NCBI RefSeq assembly: GCF_014652915.1
Contig: NZ_BMZS01000004.1
Coordinates: 457,288-521,287 of the forward strand
Length of the DNA stretch: 64,000 nucleotides
Origin: Thalassobaculum fulvum
GTDB lineage: Bacteria > Pseudomonadota > Alphaproteobacteria > Thalassobaculales > Thalassobaculaceae
Direction: 5' to 3'
Shown: one piece after another, positions 40,393-49,706 of the stretch
Layout of the letters: every line of letters starts with the position of its first letter
Position numbering within the stretch: the stretch's first letter is position 1
Position numbers and translations under genes: made by a program
The notes under the pieces: generated by a model
Told to the model about the DNA's origin: nothing
Seen by the model: only the letters and a program-made list of their open reading frames with translations
The model's database searches: none

Positions 40393-41788
40393 GCGGGCCG
40401 ACCTCGCGATCGTCGGCGCCGGACCGGCCGGGCTGGCGGCGGCGGCGACCGCCGCCGGCATCGGCTTGCGCGTCACCGTCCTGGACGAGCAGCCGGGGCC
40501 TGGCGGCCAGGTCTGGCGCGGCCTGGAGCGCCGCGGCGGCGACCGCGCCGGCATCGACCTGCTGCGCCGGGTGCGGGCGTCCGATGCCGTGCTCCGGTCG
40601 CGCACCACGGTGGTCGACGTCGGGTTCGGGGGCGACGAGCCGGTCGTGACCTGGCTGGACGGCGACCGGGTCGGCCGCACCATGGCCCGAGCGCTGATCC
40701 TGGCGGCCGGGGCGATTGAGCGGACGGTGCCGTTCCCGGGCTGGACCCTGCCCGGGGTGATGGGGGTCGGCGCCCTGCAGACCGCGCTGAAGTCGGGCGG
40801 GCTGGTGCCGGACCCGAGGGACGGCGGGCTGGTGATCGCCGGGCGCGGGCCGCTGGTGCTGCTGTATCTCTCCCAGGTGCTCGCCGCCGGCGGCACGGTT
40901 TCGGCGATCCTCGACACCGCAGCCCCCGGCCGCTCGCTCGCCACCCTCGCCCGCCGGCTGCCGGCGGCTCTCCTCGGCGACGCTGCCGGCTTCGTGCGCG
41001 GCGCCATGCTGCTGGCCCGCCGGGCGCTATCCCGGGTGCCGGTGCATCGCGGCGTCCGCCGGCTGGTCGCCGAGGGGGCCGAGCGGGTCGAGGCGGTCCG
41101 CTTCACCGACGCCGCCGGCGACCACGTCCTGCCGTGCTCGGTCCTCGGCGTGCACGACGGCGTCGTCCCGAACACCCAGATCGGCCGGCTGCTGCGGCTC
41201 GACCACGACTGGCGGGCCGGCCAGCGCTGCTTCGCGCCGGTCACCGACGACTACGGCCGGGCTTCGCGTCGCGGCGTCTGGGTCGCCGGCGACGGCGCCG
41301 GGATCGAGGGCGCCGAGGCGGCGCAGCTGGCCGGCCGGCTGGCCGCGCTCGACGCCGCCCGGGTCATCGGGGTGCTCTCCGAGCCAGCCTTCGCCAACCA
41401 GGCGCCGTCGCTGCTGCGCCGCCGCGCCGGCCTGCAGATGGCCCGCCGGTTCCTGGACGCTCTGGACCCGCCGCGCGACCCGGCCGTCGAGCTCGCCGAC
41501 GGCACCATCGTGTGCCGCTGCGAGGAGGTGACCGCCGGCGAGATCCGGTCGGCGATCGCCGCCGGCGCCGGCGGCCCGAACCGGGCGAAGACCGCCACCC
41601 GCTGCGGCATGGGCGCCTGCCAGGGCCGGATGTGCGGGCCGGTACTTTCGCAGATCGTGGCCCGCGAGACCGGCCGGCCGGTCGGCGAGGTCGGGGCGCT
41701 GCGGATCCGGCCGCCGCTGAAGCCGGTGCCGATGGGGGCGATCGCCGCGCTCGCGACCGGCGATCCGTTCGACCCGGAAGAGCTGTGA
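40382..41788 (+). CDS. FAD/NAD(P)-binding oxidoreductase subunit with C-terminal [2Fe-2S] (HcnB/LhpE-like)
   Basis: This 468-aa pyridine-nucleotide-disulphide-like flavoprotein has DLAIVGAGPAGLAAAATAAG, QPGPGGQVWRGLERR, a second dinucleotide fold (GGLVIAGRGPLVLLYLSQ) and GVWVAGDGAGIEGAEAAQLA. The C-terminal BFD-like domain has four Cys: VCRCEEVTAGEI, then TRCGMGACQGRMCG. These features identify the alpha subunit of HcnABC/OoxAB/LhpBEF-type dehydrogenases. The stop overlaps the first of three repeated start codons of the next gene. Confidence 0.92.
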   Translation: MTAERADLAIVGAGPAGLAAAATAAGIGLRVTVLDEQPGPGGQVWRGLERRGGDRAGIDLLRRVRASDAVLRSRTTVVDVGFGGDEPVVTWLDGDRVGRTMARALILAAGAIERTVPFPGWTLPGVMGVGALQTALKSGGLVPDPRDGGLVIAGRGPLVLLYLSQVLAAGGTVSAILDTAAPGRSLATLARRLPAALLGDAAGFVRGAMLLARRALSRVPVHRGVRRLVAEGAERVEAVRFTDAAGDHVLPCSVLGVHDGVVPNTQIGRLLRLDHDWRAGQRCFAPVTDDYGRASRRGVWVAGDGAGIEGAEAAQLAGRLAALDAARVIGVLSEPAFANQAPSLLRRRAGLQMARRFLDALDPPRDPAVELADGTIVCRCEEVTAGEIRSAIAAGAGGPNRAKTATRCGMGACQGRMCGPVLSQIVARETGRPVGEVGALRIRPPLKPVPMGAIAALATGDPFDPEEL

Positions 41789-41840
41789 TGGCCGGAAGAG
41801 CTGTGATGGCCGGAGGAGCTGTGATGGCCGGAGGCGCTGC
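41774..41840 (+). repeat. 18-bp tandem repeat carrying stop, RBS and start codons
   Basis: Three units of CCGGAAGAGCTGTGATGG (third: GGAGGAG) run at 41774-41791, 41792-41809 and 41810-41827, with a diverged partial fourth to about 41840. Every full unit has a purine-rich ribosome site and an ATG, at 41788, 41806 and 41824, all in frame with the downstream oxidoreductase. The first unit also supplies the last codons and stop of the preceding gene. Confidence 0.9.
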
Positions 41841-42960
41841 AAAGACGGCCCGGCCCGACATGATCGTGATCGGCGGCGGCCTGATCGGCCTGTCGACCGC
41901 CGTGGCCGCGGCCCGCGCCGGAATGGCGGTCACCCTGCTGGAGGCCCGGACCTGCGGGCGGCACGCCTCCAGCGCCAGCGCCGGCGGGGTGCGGTCGCTG
42001 AACCGGCATCCGTCCGAGATCGCCATGGCCCGGGCCGCGCTGGAGCTGTGGCGCAGGGCGCCGGAGCTGTTCGGCGACCATTGCGGCTATGCCGAGTCCT
42101 CGCAGGTCCGGGTGGCCGAGGACGAGGCCGCGCTGGACGGGCTGAAGGCCCGGCTGGCGCTGTCCACCGGCCTCGGCTGGAACCACGAGAAGCTGATCGA
42201 GCGGGACGAGCTGTACCGGCGGGTGCCGGCGCTGGCCGGGCACTGCCTCGGCGCCCTGGTGGTCGAGGACGACGGCTTCGCCGACCCGCTGCGCGCCGTC
42301 CACGCGTTCCGCCGGACCGCCCGGTCGCTCGGCGTGACCATCCTGGAGAACACGCCGGTCGCGACGATCGAGCGCGACGGCGCCGCGGTGGCGATCGGTA
42401 CCGCCGACGGGACGGCGTACCGGGCGGCGACCGCCGTCAACTGCGCCGGCGCCTGGGGAGCAGGGCTGGCGGCGGCGGTCGGCGAGCCGGTCGACGTCCG
42501 CCCGGTCGCCCTGCAGATGACCGTGACCGAGCCGGTGCCGGCGTTCGTGAAGCCGGTGATCGGCACCCAGGGCCGCAAGCTGTCGCTCAAGCAGTCGGAG
42601 ATCGGCACCGTGGTGATCGGCGGCGGCTTCGAGGGCCGGGCCGACCTGGCGACCGGCGACAGCGACCTCGATTTCGAAGGCGTGACCCTGAACCTGGCCA
42701 ACGCGGTGCGGCTGTTCCCGGTGCTGGCGACAGCCCGGGTGGTGCGGACCTGGTGCGGCATCGAGGGCATCGCCCGCGACGACCTGCCGGTGCTCGGCCC
42801 CAGCGCCACGATGCCCGGCCTGATCCACGCCTTCGGCTTCAGCGGCCACGGCTTCGCGCTGTGCCCGCTGATCGGCGAGGTGGTCCGCGACCTGGCCGGC
42901 GGCCGCAACCACGCCTTCGACCTCGGCCCGTTCGCGCCGGACCGCTTCGCGTCGACCTGA
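41788..42960 (+). CDS. FAD-dependent DAO-family oxidoreductase
   Basis: The gene gives 390 aa from ATG 41788, with alternative in-frame ATGs at 41806 and 41824 due to an 18-bp tandem repeat (N-terminus MAGRAVMAGGAVMAGGAAK). The third start has the best-spaced GGAGG. The core is DMIVIGGGLIGLSTAVAAARA, SSASAGGVRSLNRH, AVNCAGAWGAGLAAAVGEPV and IHAFGFSGHGFALCP, a glycine/D-amino acid oxidase-type enzyme. It is the third DAO paralogue in this run and probably handles a related substrate or a later step. The start region is an evident recent duplication. Confidence 0.88.
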   Translation: MAGRAVMAGGAVMAGGAAKTARPDMIVIGGGLIGLSTAVAAARAGMAVTLLEARTCGRHASSASAGGVRSLNRHPSEIAMARAALELWRRAPELFGDHCGYAESSQVRVAEDEAALDGLKARLALSTGLGWNHEKLIERDELYRRVPALAGHCLGALVVEDDGFADPLRAVHAFRRTARSLGVTILENTPVATIERDGAAVAIGTADGTAYRAATAVNCAGAWGAGLAAAVGEPVDVRPVALQMTVTEPVPAFVKPVIGTQGRKLSLKQSEIGTVVIGGGFEGRADLATGDSDLDFEGVTLNLANAVRLFPVLATARVVRTWCGIEGIARDDLPVLGPSATMPGLIHAFGFSGHGFALCPLIGEVVRDLAGGRNHAFDLGPFAPDRFAST

Positions 42961-42973
42961 CCGAGGATACCTC

Positions 42974-43130
42974 GGCGGCGGGTGGTTTCCGGCTCGACCG
43001 CGCCGGGGCGGCGCATCCGTCCGGAATGACGACAGAGGGGGAACGACACGCGATTGTCCCCCTCCCCCTGTCGTCATTCCGGGCACCCCCGGATCCTGTC
43101 CGGGGGCGACCCGGAACCCACCCGCCGCCG
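42974..43130. repeat. dispersed nested-palindrome repeat, locus 1
   Basis: The outer arms (GGCGGCGGGTGGTTTCCGG and CCGGAACCCACCCGCCGCC) are near-perfect inverted repeats. An inner pair CCGGAATGACGACAG / CTGTCGTCATTCCGG forms a second stem. It occupies half of the 301-bp gap after the flavoprotein operon and may terminate or insulate it from the ABC operon. Confidence 0.8.
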
Positions 43131-43181
43131 CTTGCACCGCTCGCGAGCGATACGGGCTTCCCCTTATCCCGGTCCGCTGGC

Positions 43182-43211
43182 GTTGCTATCACCGCCTTTG
43201 CCGGTGTGTAA
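43182..43211 (+). promoter_or_regulatory. candidate promoter of the peptide-type ABC operon
   Basis: TTGCTA (43182-43187) and TGTAAT (43206-43211) match -35 and -10 boxes at 4 and 5 of 6 positions, with an 18-bp spacer, 51 bp before the ATG at 43262. The site lies just after repeat locus 1. No operator was seen. Confidence 0.45.
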
Positions 43212-43261
43212 TGCCGTTAACCAAGCAATCCCAACAATCTTCCACGACAGGGGGCAACACG

Positions 43262-44800
43262 ATGCTACGAACGGTATTGACGGCCGCCGTGATGGTCGCC
43301 GGGATCGGCACGGCGCACGCCGCGGGGACGACGCTGAACGTCGGGATGGCGTCGGCCGACGCCGGCAAGCTGGACCCGCACCTCGCCACCACCACCCCGG
43401 ACAAGGGGCTGCTGCACTGGATGTTCAACGGCCTCGTCCGGATCAAGCCGGGCCGCGCCAACCCGGGCGCGATCGAGCCCGACCTGGCCGAGAGCTGGAG
43501 CGCGTCCGAGGACGGCCTGACCTGGACCTTCAAGCTGCGCCAGGGCGTGCAGTGCCACGGCAAGTACGGCGAGTTCGACGCCGAGGACGCGGTGTTCTCG
43601 ATCAACCGCTCGGCCAGCAAGGAGACCTCGAGCTTCGCCAAGGACTATGCGGCGCTGCAGTCGGTCGAGGCGACCGGCAAGTACGAGGTGAAGATCACGC
43701 TCGCCAACCCGGTTCCGAGCCTGCTCGGCCTGCTGGTGCCGTATCACGGCGGCAACATGGTCTGTAAGGACGCGGTCGAGGACCTCGGCGACAAGTTCGA
43801 GCGCACCCCGATCGGCACCGGGCCGTTCATGTTCGCCGAGTACCAGCCGCAGCAGTACGTGAAGCTGGTCGCCAACGAGGCGTATTTCCGCGGCGCGCCG
43901 AAGATCAAGGAGATCTACTACCGCTACATCCCGTCGGACGCGAGCCGCGACCTCGCCTTCCAGTCCGGCGAGATCGACATGATCTACGGCAAGCAGGACC
44001 AGACCTGGGTGGAGCGGATCAGCAAGATCCCGAACACCACGGTGACGGTGATGGAGCCCGGCGAAATGTCGGTGCTCAGCCTCAACATGACCATGCCGCC
44101 GCTGGACAACCTGAAGGTCCGCCAGGCCGTCGCCCACGCGATCGACCGCGACGCGATGGTCAAGTTCAAGGGCGAGGCGGTCACCCGGCCGTCGGTCTCG
44201 GTCGTGCCCGAGGGCTATCTCGGCTACACCGACGACGTTCCGCAGTACCCGTACGACGTCGCCAAGGCCAAGGCGCTGCTGGCCGAGGCCGGCTTCCCGG
44301 ACGGCGTCACCATCAAGGCGATCCACACCACCCTGCCGGGCATGCTGTCGACCATCGAGGCGGTGCAGGCGCTCCTCAAGGAGGCCAACATCAACCTCGA
44401 GATCACCACCGTCGAGCACGCCACCTTCCACGCCCAGATCCGCAAGGATCTGAGCCAGGTGGTGCACTACTCGGCGGCGCGGTTCCCGATCGCCGACGTC
44501 TACCTGACCCAGTTCTTCGACTCCGCCTCGATCGTCGGCACGCCGACCGCGGTGACCAACTTCTCGCACTGCGACGTAGCCGACGCCGAGATCCGGGCCG
44601 CCCGGGTCGAGCCGGACGCCCAGAAGCAGCTCGAGCTGTGGAAGACCGCGCAGCAGAAGATCATGGCGGCGGTCTGCGCGGTGCCGGTCTACCAGAACCT
44701 GCAGCTGTGGGCCTGGAAGTCGAGCCTCGACCTCGGCGTCGACGTCAAGGGTTCGCTGAACCTGAGCCCGCCGGTCACCGAGCTGGCGCACTTCAAGTAA
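43262..44800 (+). CDS. ABC transporter substrate-binding protein, family 5 (Dpp/Opp-like)
   Basis: The protein is 512 aa from ATG 43262 (AGGGGG nine bases upstream). It has a Sec signal peptide (MLRTVLTAAVMVAGIGTAHA, cleavage after AHA). SBP_bac_5 landmarks are LNVGMASADAGKLDPHLATT, LAESWSASEDGLTWTFKLR, IGTGPFMFAEYQ and VRQAVAHAIDRDAMV. It sits in the periplasm and delivers a peptide, opine or other amphiphilic ligand to the permeases encoded downstream. A 491-bp gap with a 123-bp tandem array separates it from the first permease, which may raise binding-protein levels relative to the membrane parts. Confidence 0.93.
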   Translation: MLRTVLTAAVMVAGIGTAHAAGTTLNVGMASADAGKLDPHLATTTPDKGLLHWMFNGLVRIKPGRANPGAIEPDLAESWSASEDGLTWTFKLRQGVQCHGKYGEFDAEDAVFSINRSASKETSSFAKDYAALQSVEATGKYEVKITLANPVPSLLGLLVPYHGGNMVCKDAVEDLGDKFERTPIGTGPFMFAEYQPQQYVKLVANEAYFRGAPKIKEIYYRYIPSDASRDLAFQSGEIDMIYGKQDQTWVERISKIPNTTVTVMEPGEMSVLSLNMTMPPLDNLKVRQAVAHAIDRDAMVKFKGEAVTRPSVSVVPEGYLGYTDDVPQYPYDVAKAKALLAEAGFPDGVTIKAIHTTLPGMLSTIEAVQALLKEANINLEITTVEHATFHAQIRKDLSQVVHYSAARFPIADVYLTQFFDSASIVGTPTAVTNFSHCDVADAEIRAARVEPDAQKQLELWKTAQQKIMAAVCAVPVYQNLQLWAWKSSLDLGVDVKGSLNLSPPVTELAHFK

Positions 44801-44851
44801 GCGCACAGGCGGAGGGCCCATCGCGGCCCTCCGCTGCGCTTCGGTATCGGA

Positions 44852-45267
44852 GCGGCGGGTGGGTTCCGGATCGTCCGCGCCGGGGCGGCGCTGCCGTCCG
44901 GAATGACGAAAGGGGGGAAATGCACGCGACTGCATCCTTCCCTCCGCCGTCATTCCGGACCGGACCGCCGCAGGCGGGACGGAGCCGGAACCCACGGCGC
45001 GGCGGGCATCCCCGCAACGGAGGGGCCCGCAACGGAGAGGGAAGTGCACACGACTGCCGCCCCTCCCATTCGTCATTCCGGACCGGACCGCCGCAGGCGG
45101 GACGGAGCCGGAACCCACGGCGCGACGGGCATCCCCGCAACGGAGGGGCCCGCAACGGAGGGGGAAGTGCACACGACTGCCGCCCCTCCCATTCGTCATT
45201 CCGGACCGGACCGCCGCAGGCGGGACGGAGCCGGAACCCACGGCGCGGCGGGCATCCCCGCAACAGC
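44852..45267. repeat. 123-bp tandem array grown from dispersed repeat, locus 2
   Basis: Identical or nearly identical units begin at GTCATTCCGG 44949, 45072 and 45195, giving an exact 123-bp period, about 2.6 copies. A diverged half unit precedes it at 44852-44948, with the same ends (GGGTGGGTTCCGG ... CCGGAATGACG). It fills most of the 44801-45291 gap in the ABC operon. Because 123 is divisible by three it keeps several spurious frames open on both strands. No gene is seen here. Confidence 0.9.
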
Positions 45268-45291
45268 GAACGGAAGGCGTAGAGTGAGCGG

Positions 45292-46233
45292 ATGAGCGGC
45301 TTCGTCCTCAGGCGTCTCGGGTTCGCGGTGGTCACGCTGTTCGCGGTGCTGACCATCGTGTTCTTCATCGTCCGTATCCTGCCGGGCGACCCGGCCATGG
45401 TGATCCTGGGCGACCAGGCCAGCATGGAGGCGATCGAGCAGCTGCGCGCCCGGCTCGGCCTCGACCGGCCCCTGCCGGTGCAGTACCTGGAGTTCATGGC
45501 CGGCGTGCTGACCGGCGACTGGGGCACCTCGATGGTGTCCGGCCGGCCGGTGATCCAGGAGATCCTGAAGGTGCTGCCGGCCACCCTGGAGCTGACCTTC
45601 GTGTCGCTGATCCTGGGCGCCGTCATCGGCGTGCCGCTCGGAGTGTGGTCGGCGGTCAGGCGCAACAGGCTGCCGGACTACGTCACCCGCCTGGCCTCGC
45701 TGCTCGGCCTGTCGTTCCCGGCCTTCGTGTCGGCGGTCCTGCTGCTGCTGGTGTTCGCCATCCAGCTCAACTGGTTTCCGGTGATCAGCTCCGGCCAGGG
45801 CACGACCTTCGGCGAGCGGATGCGCGACCTCGCCCTGCCGGCGATCAATCTCGGCCTGATCATGGCGGCCTACATCACCCGGGTGTCGCGCTCGTCGATG
45901 CTGGAGGTGCTGGGCCAGGACTACGTACGCACCGCCCGCGCCAAGGGCATCGAGTTCGCCACCATCATCTGGCGGCACTGCCTCAGGAACTCGATGATCC
46001 CGGTGGTCACCGTGGTCGGCCTGTACCTCGGCATCCTGATCGGCAACTCGGTGCTGACCGAGATCGTGTTCAACCGGCCCGGCCTCGGCAAGCTGATCGT
46101 CGGCGCCCTGAACCAGCGCGACTACACCATGCTGCAGGGCATGATGGTCATATACACCTTCATCGTGGTGGCGGTGAACCTGCTCACCGACCTGACCTAC
46201 GGCCTGATCGACCCGCGGGTGAAATACAAATGA
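45292..46233 (+). CDS. ABC transporter permease (DppB-like)
   Basis: This 313-aa inner-membrane protein begins with a short cytoplasmic tail and TM1 (FAVVTLFAVLTIVFFIVRIL). It contains the LPGDPAM and DRPLPVQYLEFM segments usual for DppB, and the EAA-type cytoplasmic loop (YVRTARAKGIEFATIIWRH) that contacts the ATPase. About six membrane helices are apparent. It forms the channel with the next permease; the two genes overlap by 4 bp. Confidence 0.93.
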   Translation: MSGFVLRRLGFAVVTLFAVLTIVFFIVRILPGDPAMVILGDQASMEAIEQLRARLGLDRPLPVQYLEFMAGVLTGDWGTSMVSGRPVIQEILKVLPATLELTFVSLILGAVIGVPLGVWSAVRRNRLPDYVTRLASLLGLSFPAFVSAVLLLLVFAIQLNWFPVISSGQGTTFGERMRDLALPAINLGLIMAAYITRVSRSSMLEVLGQDYVRTARAKGIEFATIIWRHCLRNSMIPVVTVVGLYLGILIGNSVLTEIVFNRPGLGKLIVGALNQRDYTMLQGMMVIYTFIVVAVNLLTDLTYGLIDPRVKYK

Positions 46234-47126
46234 CGGCACCTGCGGAAGACCTCCGGCACGCCTACTGGCGCACCACCGTCGCCGCCGCCTGGTCCGGGCT
46301 GATCGCGGCGTTCAACGCCAACAAGACCTCGTGGGTCGGCCTCGTGCTGTTCCTGGCGGTCTGCACGATCGCCGTCCTGGCGCCGTGGATCGCGCCCTAC
46401 GACCCGGTCGACCAGAGCATCCTGTACCGGCTCAAGCCGCCGACCGCCGAGCACTGGATGGGCACCGACTACTACGGCCGCGACATCCTCTCGCGGCTGA
46501 TCTGGGGGGCGCGGATCTCGCTGGTCATCGGCCTGCTGGCGATCGGCGCCGCCATGATCATCGGCTCGCTGATCGGGCTGATCGCCGGCTACTACGGCGG
46601 CCGCGCCGACATCCTGATCATGCAGACCATGGACGTGCTGCTGGCGTTCCCGTCGCTGATCCTGGGCCTGATCGTGGTCGCCATGCTGGGCCCGAGCATC
46701 ACCAACCTGGTGATCGCCATCGCGCTGACCGCGATCCCGCCGTTCGCCCGGATCGCCCGCGCCCCGACCATGACCGTGAAGGAGCGCGAGTTCGTCGAGG
46801 CCGGCCGCTCGCTCGGCTATTCCGACATCCGGCTGATGCTCGGCCACATCCTGCCGAACATCCTGCCGGAGATCCTGGTCATGGGCTCGCTGTGGCTGGC
46901 GACCGCGATCCGGGTCGAGGCCTCGCTGGCGTTCATCGGCCTCGGCGTGGCCCCGCCGACCGCCACCTGGGGCGGCATGATCCGCGAGGGCTTCGAGAAC
47001 ATCCTCGACAGCTTCTGGCTGGCGCTGTTCCCGAGCCTGGCCATCCTGATCGTGGTGTTCGCGCTCAACCTGCTCGGCGACGGGCTGCGCGACGCCATCG
47101 ACCCCAAGCTGCGGGGCGAGCAATGA
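46230..47126 (+). CDS. ABC transporter permease (DppC-like)
   Basis: This 298-aa permease has an N-terminal helix ([20 protein letters not shown]). It has the DppC signature [20 protein letters not shown] and an EAA loop ([20 protein letters not shown]), plus WGGMIREGF near the C-terminus. It pairs with the upstream DppB-like subunit. The ATG lies within the stop region of dppB and its own stop overlaps the ATPase start, so all three are coupled. Confidence 0.93.
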   Translation: MTAPAEDLRHAYWRTTVAAAWSGLIAAFNANKTSWVGLVLFLAVCTIAVLAPWIAPYDPVDQSILYRLKPPTAEHWMGTDYYGRDILSRLIWGARISLVIGLLAIGAAMIIGSLIGLIAGYYGGRADILIMQTMDVLLAFPSLILGLIVVAMLGPSITNLVIAIALTAIPPFARIARAPTMTVKEREFVEAGRSLGYSDIRLMLGHILPNILPEILVMGSLWLATAIRVEASLAFIGLGVAPPTATWGGMIREGFENILDSFWLALFPSLAILIVVFALNLLGDGLRDAIDPKLRGEQ

Positions 47127-48976
47127 GTACCGCCATTCCCGAAACGGCCGCCTCCCCGGTCCTCCGCGTCGCCGGCCTCAGGACCTCGTTCCGGGTCGGC
47201 GGCGCGTGGAAGACCGTGGTCGACGACGTGTCGTTCGACATCGGCGCCCGCGAGACCGTGGCGGTGGTCGGCGAGTCCGGCTCCGGCAAGAGCGTCACGG
47301 CGCTGTCGATCATGCGGCTGGTGCCGGAGGCCAACGGCCGCATCGAGGGCCGCATCGAGCTCGAGGGCACCGACCTGCTGGCGCTGCCCGAGGAGCGCAT
47401 GCGCGACGTGCGCGGCGGCGACATCGGCATGATCTTCCAGGAGCCGATGACCAGCCTGAACCCGGTGCTGACCGTCGGCTTCCAGGTCTCCGAGGCGCTG
47501 CGCCGGCACCGCGGCATGTCGGTCGCCGACGCCGACCGCGAGGCACTCAGGCTGTTCGACCTGGTGCGCATCCCCGACGCCGCTCGGCGGTTCGCCGAGT
47601 TCCCGCACACCTTCTCCGGCGGCATGCGCCAGCGGGTGATGATCGCCATCGCGCTGGCCTGCCGGCCGAAGCTGCTGATCGCCGACGAGCCGACCACCGC
47701 GCTCGACGTCACCATCCAGGCGCAGATCCTGGAGCTGATCCGCGAGCTGCAGCGCGAGATCGGCATGTCTGTGATGTTCATCACCCACGACATGGGCGTG
47801 GTCGCCGAGATCGCCGACCGGGTCGTCGTGATGTTCCGTGGCGAGAAGGTCGAGGAGGCGCCGGCGGCCCGGCTGTTCGCGTCGCCCGAGCACCCCTACA
47901 CCCGCCAGCTGCTGACCGCGGTGCCGAAGCTCGGCTCCCTGCGCGGCCACGACATGCCGCGGCGGTTCCCGAACGTCGACCTGCGCCGGGCCGAGGGCGA
48001 GCTCGGGGTGATCGACGCCTCGGCGCCGGAGCCGGCGGACGAGCCCGACCGCCGCGGCGCGCCGATCCTGGAGGTCGCCGGCCTCACCACCCGGTTCCCG
48101 GTCGCCGGCGGCCTGTTCGGGCGCACCGTCGGCCACGTCCACGCGGTCGAGGACGTGTCGTTCACGCTCCGCGCCGGCGAGACCCTGGCGCTGGTCGGCG
48201 AGAGCGGCTGCGGCAAGTCCACGACGGGCCGCTCGATCCTGCGGCTGGTCGAGCCGGCGGCCGGCACCGTCCGGTTCGAGGGCCAGGACCTGATGACCCA
48301 CTCCAAGGCCGAGCTGCGCGCCGTGCGCCGCCGGCTGCAGATGATCTTCCAGGATCCCTACGGCTCCCTGAACCCGCGCAAGACCGTGGGTGCGGCCCTG
48401 CGCGAGCCGATCGTGGTGCACGGCATCGCCGAGGGCGCCGCGGCCGACCGCCGGGTCGCCGAGCTGCTGCAGCGGGTCGGGCTGGAGCCGGATCACGCCC
48501 TCCGGTTCCCGCACGAGTTCTCCGGCGGCCAGCGCCAGCGCATCTGCATCGCCCGCTCGCTGGCCCTGCAGCCGAGCGTGCTGGTGGCCGACGAGTCGGT
48601 GTCGGCGCTCGACGTCTCGATCAAGGCCCAGGTCATCAACCTGATGATGGAGCTGCAGGCCGAGATGGGCCTCGCCTACCTGTTCATCAGCCACGACATC
48701 GCCGTGGTCGAGCGGATCAGCCATCGGGTCGCGGTGATGTATCTCGGCGAGATCGTCGAGATCGGCCCGAGGGCGGCGGTGCTCGACAACCCGCAGCACC
48801 CGTATACCCAGCGGCTGATCAGCGCGGTGCCGGTCCCCGACCCGTCCCTGCGGCGCCAGCGCGGCGGCCTGATGACCGACGAGATCAAGAGCCCGGTGCG
48901 TCCCCTCGGCTGGGCGCCGGAGCCGTCACGGTTGGTCGAGGTCGGGCCGGAGCATTTCGTGCGAAGGGTGGGGTGA
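47123..48976 (+). CDS. fused double ATPase of Dpp/Gsi-type ABC importer
   Basis: The protein is 617 aa with two complete nucleotide-binding domains in one chain, equivalent to DppD plus DppF or GsiA. Domain 1 has [32 protein letters not shown] and [14 protein letters not shown]. Domain 2 has [32 protein letters not shown] and [14 protein letters not shown] (Ser replaces Pro after Asp-Glu, as is common in this family). Each domain is followed by an oligopeptide-type C-terminal extension ([27 protein letters not shown]). It powers uptake by the two permeases. Confidence 0.94.
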   Translation: MSTAIPETAASPVLRVAGLRTSFRVGGAWKTVVDDVSFDIGARETVAVVGESGSGKSVTALSIMRLVPEANGRIEGRIELEGTDLLALPEERMRDVRGGDIGMIFQEPMTSLNPVLTVGFQVSEALRRHRGMSVADADREALRLFDLVRIPDAARRFAEFPHTFSGGMRQRVMIAIALACRPKLLIADEPTTALDVTIQAQILELIRELQREIGMSVMFITHDMGVVAEIADRVVVMFRGEKVEEAPAARLFASPEHPYTRQLLTAVPKLGSLRGHDMPRRFPNVDLRRAEGELGVIDASAPEPADEPDRRGAPILEVAGLTTRFPVAGGLFGRTVGHVHAVEDVSFTLRAGETLALVGESGCGKSTTGRSILRLVEPAAGTVRFEGQDLMTHSKAELRAVRRRLQMIFQDPYGSLNPRKTVGAALREPIVVHGIAEGAAADRRVAELLQRVGLEPDHALRFPHEFSGGQRQRICIARSLALQPSVLVADESVSALDVSIKAQVINLMMELQAEMGLAYLFISHDIAVVERISHRVAVMYLGEIVEIGPRAAVLDNPQHPYTQRLISAVPVPDPSLRRQRGGLMTDEIKSPVRPLGWAPEPSRLVEVGPEHFVRRVG

Positions 48977-49059
48977 GAGAGCGCCGCAGCTGAAACCTGT
49001 CAGCTGTCAGACACCAGCAGGCTCAGTTGGGCAGGGAGCGACCATCGGACCCTTCCCCT

Positions 49060-49190
49060 CCCTTCCGTCATCCCGGTGCGGCCGCGTAGCGGACGACTCC
49101 GGGATCCACGGATCAACGAGAGCGTCCGCGAGTCAGTTTGATGGATAGATTCCGGAGTCCGCTCCGCAGCTCCGGAATGACGAGCGAGGG
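49060..49190. repeat. dispersed nested-palindrome repeat, locus 3
   Basis: Short ends CCGTCATCCCGG (about 49065-49076) and CCGGAATGACGA (about 49172-49183) bracket GACTCCGGGATCC and ATTCCGGAGTCC internal arms, the same grammar as loci 1, 2 and 4 but more diverged. It lies in the 505-bp gap after the ATPase gene. Confidence 0.7.
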
Positions 49191-49428
49191 GCGCAGACCG
49201 ACCTAACTCGGTGACAGTGCACTTAACTCCTCTGCTCTCGACTGCACCGCTGAGTGTGACCATCCGCGTGTGTCACATATTCTGGCGCGTTCAAGCACGC
49301 CGTCGGACCGAATTTCATGCATTGTCACCGATCCTCCGTCACCGATCCTCCGAACGATCATGGTCGAGCGCTCAGGCTGCGGACCGGATCGCGACACCCG
49401 AATGCCAGATCACATATCGGTCAGCATT
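49191..49428. other. non-coding stretch before the toxin-antitoxin pair
   Basis: I see no gene here. There is a 14-bp tandem duplication, GTCACCGATCCTCC twice at 49324-49351. There is also an inverted pair TGTGAC (49255-49260) / GTCACA (49272-49277) with an 11-base spacer. Base composition is less GC-rich than the flanks, which may mark acquired DNA accompanying the toxin-antitoxin module. Confidence 0.5.
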
Positions 49429-49463
49429 GCTATAGATGTATTGCAACGCTATATCCGTATAGC
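49429..49463 (+). promoter_or_regulatory. extended -10 promoter and GCTATA-N4-TATAGC operator of the TA module
   Basis: A perfect palindrome GCTATATCCGTATAGC occupies 49448-49463, with an extra half site GCTATA at 49429, 19 bp upstream. TATAGA (49431-49436) preceded by TGC resembles an extended -10 box; no good -35 is seen. The location, 19 bp before the antitoxin ATG, is where ribbon-helix-helix antitoxins bind their own promoter. Confidence 0.6.
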
Positions 49464-49481
49464 AACCGACGGAGCCGCCCC

Positions 49482-49706
49482 ATGCTCGCCCTTCGTCTGC
49501 CCGCCGACATCGAAGCCCGCCTCGACGCGCTCGCCAAGCGGACCGGGCGAAGCAAGAGCTTCTATGCCCGCGAGGCGATCCTGGCGCATCTCGACGACCT
49601 CGAGGACATCTACCTCGCCGAGCAGCGGCTCAGCGACCTCGCCGCCGGCCGCAGCGACACGGTCCCGCTGTCCGAGCTGATCGAGCGCCATGGCCTGGAG
49701 GATTGA
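49482..49706 (+). CDS. ribbon-helix-helix antitoxin (RelB/StbD-type)
   Basis: The protein is 74 aa. The N-terminal [20 protein letters not shown] with [12 protein letters not shown] is a ribbon-helix-helix DNA-binding domain. The acidic C-terminus ([16 protein letters not shown]) should wrap the toxin. It precedes and overlaps the RelE/ParE toxin gene by 17 bp, the usual order. Autoregulation through the palindrome at 49448 is expected from the family. Confidence 0.88.
   Translation: MLALRLPADIEARLDALAKRTGRSKSFYAREAILAHLDDLEDIYLAEQRLSDLAAGRSDTVPLSELIERHGLED

Noticed and set aside
43265..45241. 658-aa minus-strand ORF with internal amino-acid repeats
   Set aside because: The protein repeats come from the 123-bp DNA repeat, whose length is a multiple of three, and from antisense of the binding-protein gene. 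There is no ribosome site and no plausible fold.
44852..45267. CRISPR-like array
   Set aside because: The units are 123 bp long with no unique spacers, and no cas genes are present. It is a tandem duplication of an intergenic repeat.
49255..49277. Possible CRP-type site (TGTGAC / GTCACA)
   Set aside because: The spacer between half sites is too long for the CRP consensus, and it is about 200 bp from the nearest start codon.
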